Source: JAGTVG01 sp963699805 (GTDB lineage Bacteria > Bacteroidota > Bacteroidia > Cytophagales > Cyclobacteriaceae). From it: a stretch of 64,000 nt of DNA. Positions 48,305 through 58,048 of this stretch are shown one piece after another. How positions within the stretch are numbered: position 1 is the first letter of the stretch; each line of letters starts with the position of its first letter. The stretch is taken from assembly GCA_963699805.1 (NCBI GenBank), contig CAVOVH010000005.1, positions 1,068,037 to 1,132,036 of the forward strand. Reading direction: 5' to 3'. The translations under genes were made by a program, and so were the position numbers. The notes under the pieces were generated by a model. The model was not told where the DNA came from, made no database searches, and saw only the letters and a list, made by a program, of their open reading frames with translations.

Positions 48305-48652
48305 TTATTCAGTTCCGCCTTGGAAAGGGTTGAACTTCGAATGAATGGATCTCTCGATCTGTTTCCCATGTTCTTTATTCATTACCGTAAAGGATATTTC
48401 CAGGTAGCTGATTCCATTTTCAGATTGATGGGACCTGATCTCAACAGGCCGGGTAGGAATTGTATAGGGATTGAGCAAGATAATCTGCCGGATATTATTC
48501 ATTTCAAAATGGTCCGGATGAATGCCTTGAAGTTTGATTTCATAAATTTCGCTGGCTGAGCTGGTAATCTGCTGCACCTTTTTCTTCAATCCCCAGCGGG
48601 CAGGCAACTGGCGGTAAATGATTTGTTTCAATTCCAGGAGCTTCTCTTTCAT
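48305..48652 (-). CDS. Small hypothetical protein coupled to the SLC12–ATPase gene
   Basis: A 115-residue soluble protein without a recognised family. It has a basic N-terminus (KLLELKQIIYRQLPARWGLK) and then beta-type sequence (ISYLEISFTVMNKEHG). Its start codon overlaps the stop codon of the 1690-residue transporter gene by four bases (48649-48652), the classic arrangement for translational coupling. A link to the transporter is therefore likely. No signal peptide or membrane segment is seen. Confidence 0.65.
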   Translation of the reverse strand: MKEKLLELKQIIYRQLPARWGLKKKVQQITSSASEIYEIKLQGIHPDHFEMNNIRQIILLNPYTIPTRPVEIRSHQSENGISYLEISFTVMNKEHGKQIERSIHSKFNPFQGGTE

Positions 48653-51600
48653 AAGACATCCATGTCAGTAAGAACCCTGATTACAAAAGGATGCATATAC
48701 GGATCGATCGTGTAAAGACCGGAAACTTTTTCCATTATGATACCAGATCTCAGCATGGCGAGGATGATTTCATCTACTTCCTTTTTGTTCCAGCCTGTTA
48801 TCCGCATGATTTTATCATGATCCAGTCTTTTATGAATGACAAATTGGCCAAGTAGCATCAGCCAGTCTTCATGCAATGATTTTAGGCCGGAAAGGGATGG
48901 ATTATCCGGTTTTTCAAGGATCAAATGATCCGCATCGGCCTTTTTGATATTGGCAAGCCATGCATTTAAGGCAGTACCGGGGTTCCCTTCGCTGTAATTG
49001 AAATAGGCATTAAATAACTGCGCCATTTTGATTTCATTGATGCTGCCTGCCTGTTGATCAAAACCAAAGGTCAGACCACTTGACCGATGCCTTCTCATGA
49101 TCAATTCTTTCAGTACTTCTGCATCAAAAGATTTGAGGTTGATGATCTCAATAAAATGCTCACCAAGATGCGTCAATTGATTCATCACTTTATATGCAAA
49201 CTGGTTCAGATTTACGATCACCAGTAATTTATGGCTATAGTCATCTATGATTTTTTCAACAAGATTTACGATATGGGTCCCATCCGAAGATCTTTCCCAG
49301 AAAAGTTCGAGATCATTGATAATGATTGCACTGCCATCCTTTAAATGATTGACGATTTGAAATACATCGCCCTGCATCTGTATGGCGTTACTTAAAATTT
49401 CAGTGAAATCTCCTTCATGAATGGTCCCTGATAAGGGTGGGAAAATCGAATAGACGGGCTGATTTTTCAAATATACCTGGCTGATATATTTGCAGAAAGC
49501 CGTTTTACCCATGTTTCGATCCCCCAGGATCATGATCCCTCCACGGTGACCAGCCTGATACCTTTCAAAAGCCGTTTTGAATTTCATCTCTTCCTCTTCC
49601 CTTTTAATCCAGAAATCATCTCCGATGCTTGATTTGCCGTTAAACAAGCTGATATAAAACTGAGGGAGCGACTTCAATATATCTTTGGATGGACTTACTT
49701 TATCTTTCAGATCGAGTAATCGGCTGGCAGTGGAACGAAGACTTTTATCTTCAGTATATTTTCTTGATAAAAGAATTCCTTCACTTTGAACATATAAAAG
49801 TTTAGTGATTATTTTCTGTCCGGACTCCCTAATCTGATTGACAACATTATGTGCCCCAGTAAGCATCCGTTTCCCCTGGTAGGTGCGTACTCCGAAGATA
49901 AAATGATCAGCACTTTCTTCTATCTTTACAGAAGATAAAGGTTCGAACACGCGCTCGAGATATTCATCAGCAATCTGGATATATTCATCAATTTGCCGGA
50001 TAGTGTCGTTTTTCTCCTGTTCGATCTTTTGATCCAGGCTTTCAATAATTTCTTCAAGAAATCCGTCTCCTTCTGACTGGTAATTTTCCAGGTTGAATTT
50101 GGTAAGATTCAAAGCATCCTGAATGGTAAACGCGGATCTTTTTAACATTTCGATCAGTTCATCATATTTTTCTTCCAATGCAGTGATGTACCGGGTCTCA
50201 AGATAATGCTCTGTCATTCGGGCCAGGGGAATTGAGATGAATTCGGAATCCTTTGAATCATCCCCGAATTTCCCCGAATAGATCTCATATTGATCTCCCA
50301 TTTGAAGAATCAGGTCACGCATTCTGGATATATTCTGGTCAAAAGCATCTTTCAAACCAATCTCCAGCTCTATATCCAGGATAATCTCCTCGGAAATGAG
50401 TGTTTTAATTTGAGTGTGTAAAATTTTCTGTATCTTTTCCAGTTCACGTATGTATTGCCGGTTGATAAATTGGATCAGCTCATTGTTAAATTCCACATGG
50501 AGGGCTTCCATCCTGTTCTTTACAGCATTGACGGCTAATTCCATCAGGATCTTGTTGAGGTGATTTTCAACCTGAGCATGATAGTCCTCTTCGAATTCCA
50601 GAATATTTTTTCTGATTTGGTGATATTTTTTCCGGCTGATTATTTTCTCATGTACGGATGAATAGAGATCCAATACTTCCATTTCATCCTTCATCTCCTG
50701 AAGATTTCTCCGGAATTCAAGTTGTATCCGGCCGAGCTGGAATTTCATCAGTTTATATTGATCTTCTCGTATTTCTTTTAACTCTTTCTTGAGATCCCTG
50801 ATCAGAATTGCTTTTTCCCAACCCGCTTCCTGGTTCCAGATCATTCGTTCAATCTCGTCAAGATGATGGATCATTTTGTTTAAAATGCCTCTCATGGAGT
50901 TATAATAAGCATCTTCCTCATCTTTGAACCTTGACAGGAGGTTCGACAGGAAAATCAACCGGCTGATCAAAAGGTAATGCCGGACAATTTCCCTGTACCG
51001 GATCGAATGTTTAATGGGATATCCGGTTATCTTATGTTTGATCTTTTTGAGTCTTTTATACCATTTCAGTCTGGGTGAATCATCTGGTTTTATCAAAAAT
51101 TCCTCCTTTTTGTAATGGATGATCAGGTTTCTGGGATATTTTTTAAAATCTGATTCCAACCGGTCGATGTACCAGGAAATCCCTTCATGTAGCTGATCTA
51201 TATGTATCGGGAGCTTTTCTTTTTTACTATCTTCCGCAATTATCTCATTGATTTTGAAAATCGTATCATTTTTAAGTTTATCAATGGCTTTCCGGCGCCG
51301 GAAGGATTCATTGATTTCACCGATACGTTTGATTTCCTTAATTATGAATTCTACTTTTTCATTTAAATCATCCAGGAACATCAAGCGGTCGAGATATAAG
51401 GCTTTAAATGATTTTGCATAAAATAATTCAATCACCTTCCGGTAGTTGATATCCGTTTTCTGAATGTCATGGGCAATTTCCGGATGTTTTGATTTTAAAA
51501 GAGGAGGCAGTGTAAATGGTTCGATTTCGGTAGCCTCCTCCAGATGATATTTATCTACGGCAGAACCCATTATATCCAGACCTTCAAAATTTTCAGAAGC

Positions 51601-53721
51601 ATTAATGATCAGGGTACTTCCAAGGTTACTGATCAATTCGGTGATCTGGCCAAAATATTGATCGATATTTCGGAATTTTCGATCCGGAACGCCGAGGATT
51701 ACCAGGTCGGTTTGCCGGGATTCCGTGGTGATGATCTCGGTTTCCGACCATTGGGCGAATTGATTGTTGATGATACTTACTTCAGCGTTTAACCGGTAAT
51801 TTTCCAAAATGGATTTTAATGATTTGTATAATGATTCCTGATTTTCATTAAGGGGATTGATCACCATTGCCCGAATTTTAGCTGATTTCCATAGTTTCGA
51901 CGAGGTAATATGACGGATCAGATTGATGGCAAAGGAAAGATTTCTGCCGGTACCACTCCACCAGACATCAATGGTACTTTGATTTCCATATTTTTTTTCT
52001 TGATCATAATTCAGGAAAAGGGAATTGTAACCATGTTGGTCAAAATCCCTGATTGAATGAACGAATTTGTCTTTGGTCTTGTCGTTTTTACTCCATCCCA
52101 TCAGGATCGTATTGGGCTCCACTCCTGAAAAGCCATAAAGTCTGGATACTTCATCCATTCCCGTGAAGACATCATGACAGAAGAGTTTATGATGAAAATA
52201 TCCGGGTGTATCCTTTTCCTTTTCAAGAATGGATTGGGTACGGGTGAGCTGATGATCAGCGCCCGGGACCAGCTCAAAGGCAGAAAGAACTCCCAGTTTC
52301 CCCGAAATAGCCTTTCCCATGTCTACCATGTGCTTCCGGGTTTCAGGATTACCGCTGAACATAATGATATTGGGACGCCAGTTCCGGCTATGGATCCTAT
52401 CGGATTTTAACCTGGTAAGTCCGGTCCGTACCAGGGAGGCCCAGACTCCACTCCAGGCATCTCCAGAATCCAGGGTCAGCTCTTTTCGTTTGAGAAAAAG
52501 AAATAACAATCCGAGGATCACGGCAGCAGCTACCATGGCCAGGAAATCCAGCTGGATCATCACCAGAATACAGGCAATGGCACCAGTGGCGCTGATCCAT
52601 CCTGAGACTTTAAACTCGGGCCTGAAATCAGCGCTTGTCCAGGATTCAAAAGCGGCACTGGTGTTTAGAAATCCATAGGTTGTAATAAAAAAGATGGAGA
52701 CTACCCTGGCGATCACATCCAATTCACCGATCAGAATGCCTGCCTCTGCGATCAGAAAGGTCATCAGGAGTGCATTACGTGGTTCATGAGTAGATCCATA
52801 TCCTTTGGAGAAAAACTTTGGGGTGATGGCATCACTGGCAGTAGCCTGCAGAATCCGGGGGGCTCCCAGAATGCTTCCCAAAGCAGATGAAAGCGTGGCG
52901 CCCCAGATACCTGCCACTACGAGTTGAGGGATCCATGAAATTTTTAGCAGAATATTTGAATCGTTGGCAAGCAGGTCGCGGCTTACCGTGGTGGATAAAA
53001 ATAGGGTCAGACTAATATATACGATCAGGCCTACGAGGATGGCCAATATCGCTCCCATCGGGATGGCTTTTTTCGGGTCTTTCAGATCTCCTGACATGGA
53101 TACACCCGCTTCAAATCCTGTAACTGCGGGGAAAAATATACCGAATAAAACCATCAAAGGTACCGTAGTTTGAGGATGTTCAATGAGAGAAGCGTCAGGC
53201 GCAAAATCGTGATTCCCCAGAAATACAGAGACCAGCGATAATCCTATGGCTGCCATGATGAAATATTGTGTTTTGATGGCCAGGGAAGTACTGATAAGAG
53301 TAAGGGTGGTTACAGCAAGCAACACGATCGTTCCGGTCAGACGGATGCTGTTAATGTCATTGTCTAACCCCCAGAAATTTAAGAAACTTTCCGAGAATCC
53401 GATCAGGTATAAGCTTACACTGAATGAAAGCCCTACGAAAAGAGCAATTCCCAGCGTACCCCCGATCGGCAATCCTAGGCTCCTGGAGATCATATAATAA
53501 GTGCCTCCTGCCTCCACCTTTTTATCCGTGGCAATGGAGGATACGCTCAATCCGGTAGTAATGGAGATGACATGTGCGACCAGGATGATCCCGATAGTGG
53601 CCCAGAGTCCGGCCTGACCGACGATCATCGGAAGCCTCAGGTACATGATCACACCCAGAATAGTCAGGATAGAGGGTGTAAAAACACCCCCGAATGTTCC
53701 GAATTTTTGTTGTTTAGCCAT
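48649..53721 (-). CDS. SLC12-type cation-chloride cotransporter fused to helical region and P-loop ATPase
   Basis: A 1690-residue fusion. Residues 1-420 are an amino acid–polyamine–cation superfamily permease with about twelve membrane segments; GTFGGVFTPSILTILGVIMY and FFPAVTGFEAGVSMSGDLKD are the SLC12 (Na-K-Cl/K-Cl cotransporter) wording. Residues 430-740 match the SLC12 cytosolic domain (RNWRPNIIMFSGN, IDVWWSGTGRNLSFAINLIR). Residues 780-1370 are long charged helices with coiled-coil character. Residues 1385-1690 hold a P-loop domain: Walker A GDRNMGKT with Lys1406, Walker B IIINDLE with Asp1470, and a C-terminal winged-helix-like tail. It is one uninterrupted frame. Only the transporter half is common in bacteria; the ATPase half may gate or sense. 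Divergent from the CPA1 antiporter, which points to ion homeostasis. Confidence 0.85.
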   Translation of the reverse strand: MAKQQKFGTFGGVFTPSILTILGVIMYLRLPMIVGQAGLWATIGIILVAHVISITTGLSVSSIATDKKVEAGGTYYMISRSLGLPIGGTLGIALFVGLSFSVSLYLIGFSESFLNFWGLDNDINSIRLTGTIVLLAVTTLTLISTSLAIKTQYFIMAAIGLSLVSVFLGNHDFAPDASLIEHPQTTVPLMVLFGIFFPAVTGFEAGVSMSGDLKDPKKAIPMGAILAILVGLIVYISLTLFLSTTVSRDLLANDSNILLKISWIPQLVVAGIWGATLSSALGSILGAPRILQATASDAITPKFFSKGYGSTHEPRNALLMTFLIAEAGILIGELDVIARVVSIFFITTYGFLNTSAAFESWTSADFRPEFKVSGWISATGAIACILVMIQLDFLAMVAAAVILGLLFLFLKRKELTLDSGDAWSGVWASLVRTGLTRLKSDRIHSRNWRPNIIMFSGNPETRKHMVDMGKAISGKLGVLSAFELVPGADHQLTRTQSILEKEKDTPGYFHHKLFCHDVFTGMDEVSRLYGFSGVEPNTILMGWSKNDKTKDKFVHSIRDFDQHGYNSLFLNYDQEKKYGNQSTIDVWWSGTGRNLSFAINLIRHITSSKLWKSAKIRAMVINPLNENQESLYKSLKSILENYRLNAEVSIINNQFAQWSETEIITTESRQTDLVILGVPDRKFRNIDQYFGQITELISNLGSTLIINASENFEGLDIMGSAVDKYHLEEATEIEPFTLPPLLKSKHPEIAHDIQKTDINYRKVIELFYAKSFKALYLDRLMFLDDLNEKVEFIIKEIKRIGEINESFRRRKAIDKLKNDTIFKINEIIAEDSKKEKLPIHIDQLHEGISWYIDRLESDFKKYPRNLIIHYKKEEFLIKPDDSPRLKWYKRLKKIKHKITGYPIKHSIRYREIVRHYLLISRLIFLSNLLSRFKDEEDAYYNSMRGILNKMIHHLDEIERMIWNQEAGWEKAILIRDLKKELKEIREDQYKLMKFQLGRIQLEFRRNLQEMKDEMEVLDLYSSVHEKIISRKKYHQIRKNILEFEEDYHAQVENHLNKILMELAVNAVKNRMEALHVEFNNELIQFINRQYIRELEKIQKILHTQIKTLISEEIILDIELEIGLKDAFDQNISRMRDLILQMGDQYEIYSGKFGDDSKDSEFISIPLARMTEHYLETRYITALEEKYDELIEMLKRSAFTIQDALNLTKFNLENYQSEGDGFLEEIIESLDQKIEQEKNDTIRQIDEYIQIADEYLERVFEPLSSVKIEESADHFIFGVRTYQGKRMLTGAHNVVNQIRESGQKIITKLLYVQSEGILLSRKYTEDKSLRSTASRLLDLKDKVSPSKDILKSLPQFYISLFNGKSSIGDDFWIKREEEEMKFKTAFERYQAGHRGGIMILGDRNMGKTAFCKYISQVYLKNQPVYSIFPPLSGTIHEGDFTEILSNAIQMQGDVFQIVNHLKDGSAIIINDLELFWERSSDGTHIVNLVEKIIDDYSHKLLVIVNLNQFAYKVMNQLTHLGEHFIEIINLKSFDAEVLKELIMRRHRSSGLTFGFDQQAGSINEIKMAQLFNAYFNYSEGNPGTALNAWLANIKKADADHLILEKPDNPSLSGLKSLHEDWLMLLGQFVIHKRLDHDKIMRITGWNKKEVDEIILAMLRSGIIMEKVSGLYTIDPYMHPFVIRVLTDMDVL

Positions 53722-53855
53722 TTAAGGTCTATTATTACACCAAGTTTCTATAGGCAGATCCGGGGTGAATATTACAAATCAAATCTGTAATTTTTTTACA
53801 AAATAACGGGATATATTGAATTAAATTTGAAGAAATTTCAGAATCAATATTATAT

Positions 53856-55147
53856 ATGGACCTATTTACGGCATACAGTAAGGCAATTGCCATTTCGATT
53901 ATTTTGATCATTTCGTACTTTTTTAACCAGGTTTCCAGAAAGTACAATATTCCGAGTGTGATCCTCCTCATTGGCCTGGGAATTGGCGTGAGAGAATTTC
54001 TTCATGCTTCTGAAATTGATTTGTCTTCCTATTTGTTGAGACGCTTGAACTCCTGGGAATTGTCGGTCTGATTATGATTTTGCTGGAGGCCACCCTGGAG
54101 CTCAAACTGAAAAAGGAAAAAAAACGAATTTTGATCCAGTCTTTTGCTATCGGGGCCCTTTCTCTGGCGGCCACTGCATTTGTTACTGCCTACCTCCTCC
54201 ATCAATTTATGATCGATGATTTTTTAAAAGCTTTCACCTATGCCATTCCTTTTTCCATCCTCAGCAGTGCCATTATCATTCCCGGTGTAGCAAATCTTTC
54301 TGGAACGAAACGTGAATTCATGATCTATGAAAGCACCTTTTCTGACATTCTTGGCATCATGCTTTTTTATTTTCTGATTGAAAGTGTGGATATGCAAACC
54401 TCAGAAATCGTAGTGAACGTTTCCGGGAGTATCATAATTACCGTGATCGCCTCCTTCCTGTTGAGCTATGGCCTGGTATTGCTTCTTCAATATCTGGATG
54501 TAAAAGTCAAACTGTTTTTTCTGATTGCCATTCTTGTCTTACTGTATTCCATCGGGAAAATATTTCACCTATCCTCCCTGCTGATCATCATGGTTTTTGG
54601 CCTTGTTTTGAACAATCATGATTTCTTTTTCAGGGGGAAAATGAAAAACTGGATCCACATAGATTCCATCAATCATATCCTGGATGATTTTCATGTGGTC
54701 ACCATGGAATCTTCCTTTGTGGTTCGCACTTTCTTCTTTGTCGTTTTCGGAATGTCACTGGACTTTTCAGGAATAGGTGAAATTTCATCCATTCTCCTGG
54801 GTTTAGGCATTCTGGTTGTTGCCTATCTGATCCGGATGATCCTTTTCAGATCGATCGTTAGAAAACATATTTATCCTCAGGTATGGATCGCCCCACGGGG
54901 ATTGGTTACGGTCTTATTATTCTTTTCCATTCCAGCAGGACTGCAAGATCCCAATTTTAATGCGACCATCCTGATGATCGTGATCCTTGTATCGAGTGTG
55001 ATCATGTCCGTTGCACTCATGTCACGGAAAGAAGATTTTGAGGAAATGGAAACCTTGAGTTTCGATGATTGGAACGAACTCGACAAAGAACTGGAAAGGC
55101 TCAACCCGGAAACAAAACAGGTGAGCCAAGGTAAAAATGAAGTTTAA
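53856..55147 (+). pseudogene. CPA1-type sodium/proton antiporter, one frameshift
   Basis: Joined across one frameshift this is a monovalent cation:proton antiporter of about 430 residues. The first part (residues 1-58 or so, PSVILLIGLGIGVREFL) and the second part, ELLGIVGLIMILLEATLELK, fit the family as one continuous sequence if one T is added to the TTT at 54032-54034. As given, the frame ends at TGA 54069-54071. Later landmarks are SSAIIIPGVANLSG, YESTFSDILGIMLFYF and PRGLVTVLLFFSIPAG. About twelve membrane segments are expected in the whole. It is divergent from the SLC12 fusion with 134 bases between them. The homopolymer break makes a base-call error as likely as a real mutation. Confidence 0.82.
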
Positions 55148-55296
55148 CCAAAGACGATCATATTTATCTCTCCGGTAAGGGTTTGCATTTCCTCATCACG
55201 GCATTTTCACAAATTCGTATTTTTTCGTATTTCAGCAATGCGGGTCCTTTTGATAAGTGAATCTCCCCGTTTCCGCATCTCCCGTCGCATCTTTCC

Positions 55297-56751
55297 TCAT
55301 TCTATCCGTAATACGACCGATCGTTTAAAATCCGGCAATGGGATCCGCTCATTTACCAGGATGGTCTCTGACCATTTATCTTCCCAGGGATCATAGACCC
55401 TGATTTGTTTGACCGGTTGACTGATATTCAAGGCTTCAATCCCAAGGGAGGCATTCTTGATCATTGCCGGTAGTACTCCTTCTTCAAGTTCTGATCTCCA
55501 GGTATTGTTTTTATCCCGGATCCAGATAAGGGTGGTCTTGATTCCTTTGAGAATATATGCCCGGAAATTTTCAGTTTCGATCTTATCCGGTTGGAACTTT
55601 TCTGTGATGGGATTGACCCCCTGTATAGCACGGGCAAAACGGCCAAAGTGATACCAGAGATTGTTGGGCGCCACATAGGCATTCCAGTGCCAGTTCATCC
55701 CGGTACCGGCAGATCCGGAGAAAAATGGAGCAAAGAGCACATCATGGAGCAGGATTCCGGCAGTATCTTTTTGATAATACCGGATCGGACCGGTATGGCT
55801 GGGTTCGACACCCCCTGTTTCAGCCAGGATTGCTGGTTTGTTCAGGTTATAGGAAAGTAATTCTTCAATGGCACTGGAAGTGATGATGTCCATCGGTGCA
55901 TGACAGACTTCCATGTCAGCCCCCAGGTCAAGATACCGATGGATCTGGGCTACTTCATTACCCGGCAATTCAATCATCCGCCGATAGGTATCCCGCACAG
56001 ATTCTCTGTCAAAACTTCCAAAACTCTGCATGACCAGGTTTTCAGGGAACCGTTTTTTAGTTTCTCCGAGCATCATCTCATTCCAGGCAAAAAAAGCACT
56101 GTCCTCTGGTCCTCGCATGGCATTCATTTCATTCCAGAGTTCCCAGCCAAAGAAAAGGGTGTCGCTGCCATACCGTTCCTGGTAAAAGTCCAGTTTGTCA
56201 AGGAAGAGTTGATGTCCTGCATCGGTAGTCAGGTATTCATTTATATTATTCAAGGGGCCCCCTCCGGATGTATGATAGATCTCCTTCCTTACCCAGTCCC
56301 TGGATACTTCCTGTTCCGTAATACCTCTGAAATGTTCAAACGTCATTTTGATCCGGAGTCCATATTTGCGTGCCATTTCGATAAACCTGTCGATCCTTCT
56401 TACTTTTTCCATGTCGTATTCACCCGCCTTTTTTTGTTCCATGTCCCAGAAACTCTGACTCAGCCAGATCCTCACATAATTACCCCCATTTTCCGAAAGA
56501 TTCTTCATCCAGTTTTCCACTTCCATCAGGGCTGAATCCGGATCCTCGATCGGGTAATTCGGATTGATCATATTGATTCCGATCGGTATATAGGGTGTCC
56601 CATCTGAGAATTGAAAATAGGCCGGATTCTCCGAACTTACCGACACATAATTTGGGCCGGTTGTTTTTTCATCAAACAGATTTAAAAATTGATAGCCGAT
56701 CAAAATAATTACGATCAGGAAAAACAGGACAAAAATATTTTGATTTCTCAT
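55297..56751 (-). CDS. GH5-like (clan GH-A) glycoside hydrolase
   Basis: A 484-residue protein anchored or exported by one N-terminal hydrophobic segment (FVLFFLIVIILIGYQF). The barrel resembles GH5-type or mannanase-like enzymes: SDGTPYIPIGINM, GGNYVRIWLSQSFWD, FFGWELWNEMNAM with the acid/base Glu208, and KPAILAETGGVEP with the nucleophile Glu311. A small C-terminal beta domain follows (VKQIRVYDPWEDKWSE). I chose Met 56751 because it directly precedes the hydrophobic segment; Met 56781 adds ten His-rich residues. The substrate cannot be told; beta-mannans and beta-glucans are usual for the clan. It is not in an evident operon. Confidence 0.82.
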   Translation of the reverse strand: MRNQNIFVLFFLIVIILIGYQFLNLFDEKTTGPNYVSVSSENPAYFQFSDGTPYIPIGINMINPNYPIEDPDSALMEVENWMKNLSENGGNYVRIWLSQSFWDMEQKKAGEYDMEKVRRIDRFIEMARKYGLRIKMTFEHFRGITEQEVSRDWVRKEIYHTSGGGPLNNINEYLTTDAGHQLFLDKLDFYQERYGSDTLFFGWELWNEMNAMRGPEDSAFFAWNEMMLGETKKRFPENLVMQSFGSFDRESVRDTYRRMIELPGNEVAQIHRYLDLGADMEVCHAPMDIITSSAIEELLSYNLNKPAILAETGGVEPSHTGPIRYYQKDTAGILLHDVLFAPFFSGSAGTGMNWHWNAYVAPNNLWYHFGRFARAIQGVNPITEKFQPDKIETENFRAYILKGIKTTLIWIRDKNNTWRSELEEGVLPAMIKNASLGIEALNISQPVKQIRVYDPWEDKWSETILVNERIPLPDFKRSVVLRIE

Positions 56752-56824
56752 GACTAAAAAATATGAATGATGATGAATCAAGTTAATAAATTATGAAAAA
56801 GTAAAAAAATATTGTAACAGGTAT

Positions 56825-56907
56825 TCGTCAAACCAACCCTCATGGTCAGACCACGCCTCTTCGTCAGACGACGGTCCCTGGTCAGACCACGGTGCCTGAT
56901 CTTGCCA
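56825..56907. repeat. 18-bp phased repeat of small hairpins
   Basis: Units start exactly every 18 bases: 56825 (TCGTCAAACCA), 56843 (TGGTCAGACCA), 56861 (TCGTCAGACGA), 56879 (TGGTCAGACCA) and a decayed one at 56897. Units two to four are each a TNGT-CAG-ACNA hairpin. In the third, both arms change together, so pairing is kept. It lies 110 bases upstream of the KARI-like gene. Confidence 0.75.
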
Positions 56908-57016
56908 TGAACTTCATGATGGAGGATTATTGCAAATTTTTTCTATCTTTATAATGGTCCCTATTCATGAATTCCGGATTTGAAAGTGACTTTTTATAAA
57001 TTAACAATTACTTCAG

Positions 57017-57994
57017 ATGGCTAAAATTTATTATGATCGAGATGCAGATATCAATCTTTTGAAAGGCAAGCGAATTGGGATTGTCGGGTATGGTAACCAG
57101 GGAAGGGCCCAGGCACTGAATATGAGGGATTCGGGAATCAATGATATCATGGTCGGAACTGCGAAAGACAGCACCCAGGGCCGTGCCCGGCAGGATGGTT
57201 TCCAGGTCGTGCAAATTTCCGAAATGGTACGGAAATCAGATATACTTTTTATGCTGATCCCGGATGAAATCATGCCACAGGTTTTCCGTGAACAGATCGA
57301 GCCGTACCTTGCCTCGGGCATAGCATTGAATTTTGCTTCGGGATACAACATCACTTTTAAACAGATTGTGCCTCCATCGAATGTCGATGTAATCATGATA
57401 GCCCCTCGAATGATAGGTGACGGTGTCCGCAACCTATTTCTTCAGGATAAAGGATATCCTGCCTTTCTGGCGGTAGAACAGGATGCAACCGGATCAGCCA
57501 GAATGATCGCCCTGTCACTGGCCAAAGCCATAGGAGCGACCAAAAAAGGCACGATCGAGGTCACTTTCAAGGATGAAACCATGCTGGACCTACTGGCTGA
57601 GCAAGCCATCTGGCCAATGATCCTTTCCGTCTTAACAGAGTCTTTCAAATTTGAAGTGGAAAAGGGGCATCCGGCCGAAGCCTCCCTGGTCGAATTATAT
57701 ATCTCTAAGGAACCTGCCTATATGTTTGAAAAAATGGCAGAAGATGGACTTTATGGACAAATGCCGTATCATTCACATACCAGTCAGTATGGTCAGTTAT
57801 CCAGGGCTGAATTACTGGATAAAAGTTTTATCCGAAAAACCTTGGAAACAGCTTATGATCAAATTGAAAGCGGCCGGTTTGCGCAGGAATGGAAGATAGA
57901 GCAGGAAAAAGGATTGCCGGAATTCAAACGACTGATAAAGGAAGCTATGGAGAATGATATTACAAGGCTGGAGGAAAAAGTTATCGGGAAATAA
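57017..57994 (+). CDS. Ketol-acid reductoisomerase homologue with altered active site
   Basis: A 325-residue protein with the length and layout of class I KARI (IlvC). The N-terminal Rossmann motif is GIVGYGNQGRAQALNMRDSG, and the first metal-ligand segment DETMLDLLAEQ keeps Asp191 and Glu195. Other catalytic places differ: the usual PKGPGH block is PRMIGDG, and the ECLHE segment of KARI reads ELYIS, so the last ligand Glu is Ser. It may thus use NAD(P)H on a different keto acid. No other isoleucine/valine genes lie nearby; a GntP-type permease gene follows after 54 bases. It should be read as an IlvC paralogue of unknown substrate rather than as IlvC. Confidence 0.82.
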   Translation: MAKIYYDRDADINLLKGKRIGIVGYGNQGRAQALNMRDSGINDIMVGTAKDSTQGRARQDGFQVVQISEMVRKSDILFMLIPDEIMPQVFREQIEPYLASGIALNFASGYNITFKQIVPPSNVDVIMIAPRMIGDGVRNLFLQDKGYPAFLAVEQDATGSARMIALSLAKAIGATKKGTIEVTFKDETMLDLLAEQAIWPMILSVLTESFKFEVEKGHPAEASLVELYISKEPAYMFEKMAEDGLYGQMPYHSHTSQYGQLSRAELLDKSFIRKTLETAYDQIESGRFAQEWKIEQEKGLPEFKRLIKEAMENDITRLEEKVIGK

Positions 57995-58048
57995 AATATT
58001 GCCAGCATAGCTGAAACGGAAAATAAATGATGGTCTTGAAGTGAAAAA

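Noticed and set aside
55900..56535. 211-codon open frame opposite the GH5-like gene
   Set aside because: The minus-strand frame carries clear catalytic motifs; the plus-strand frame has none.
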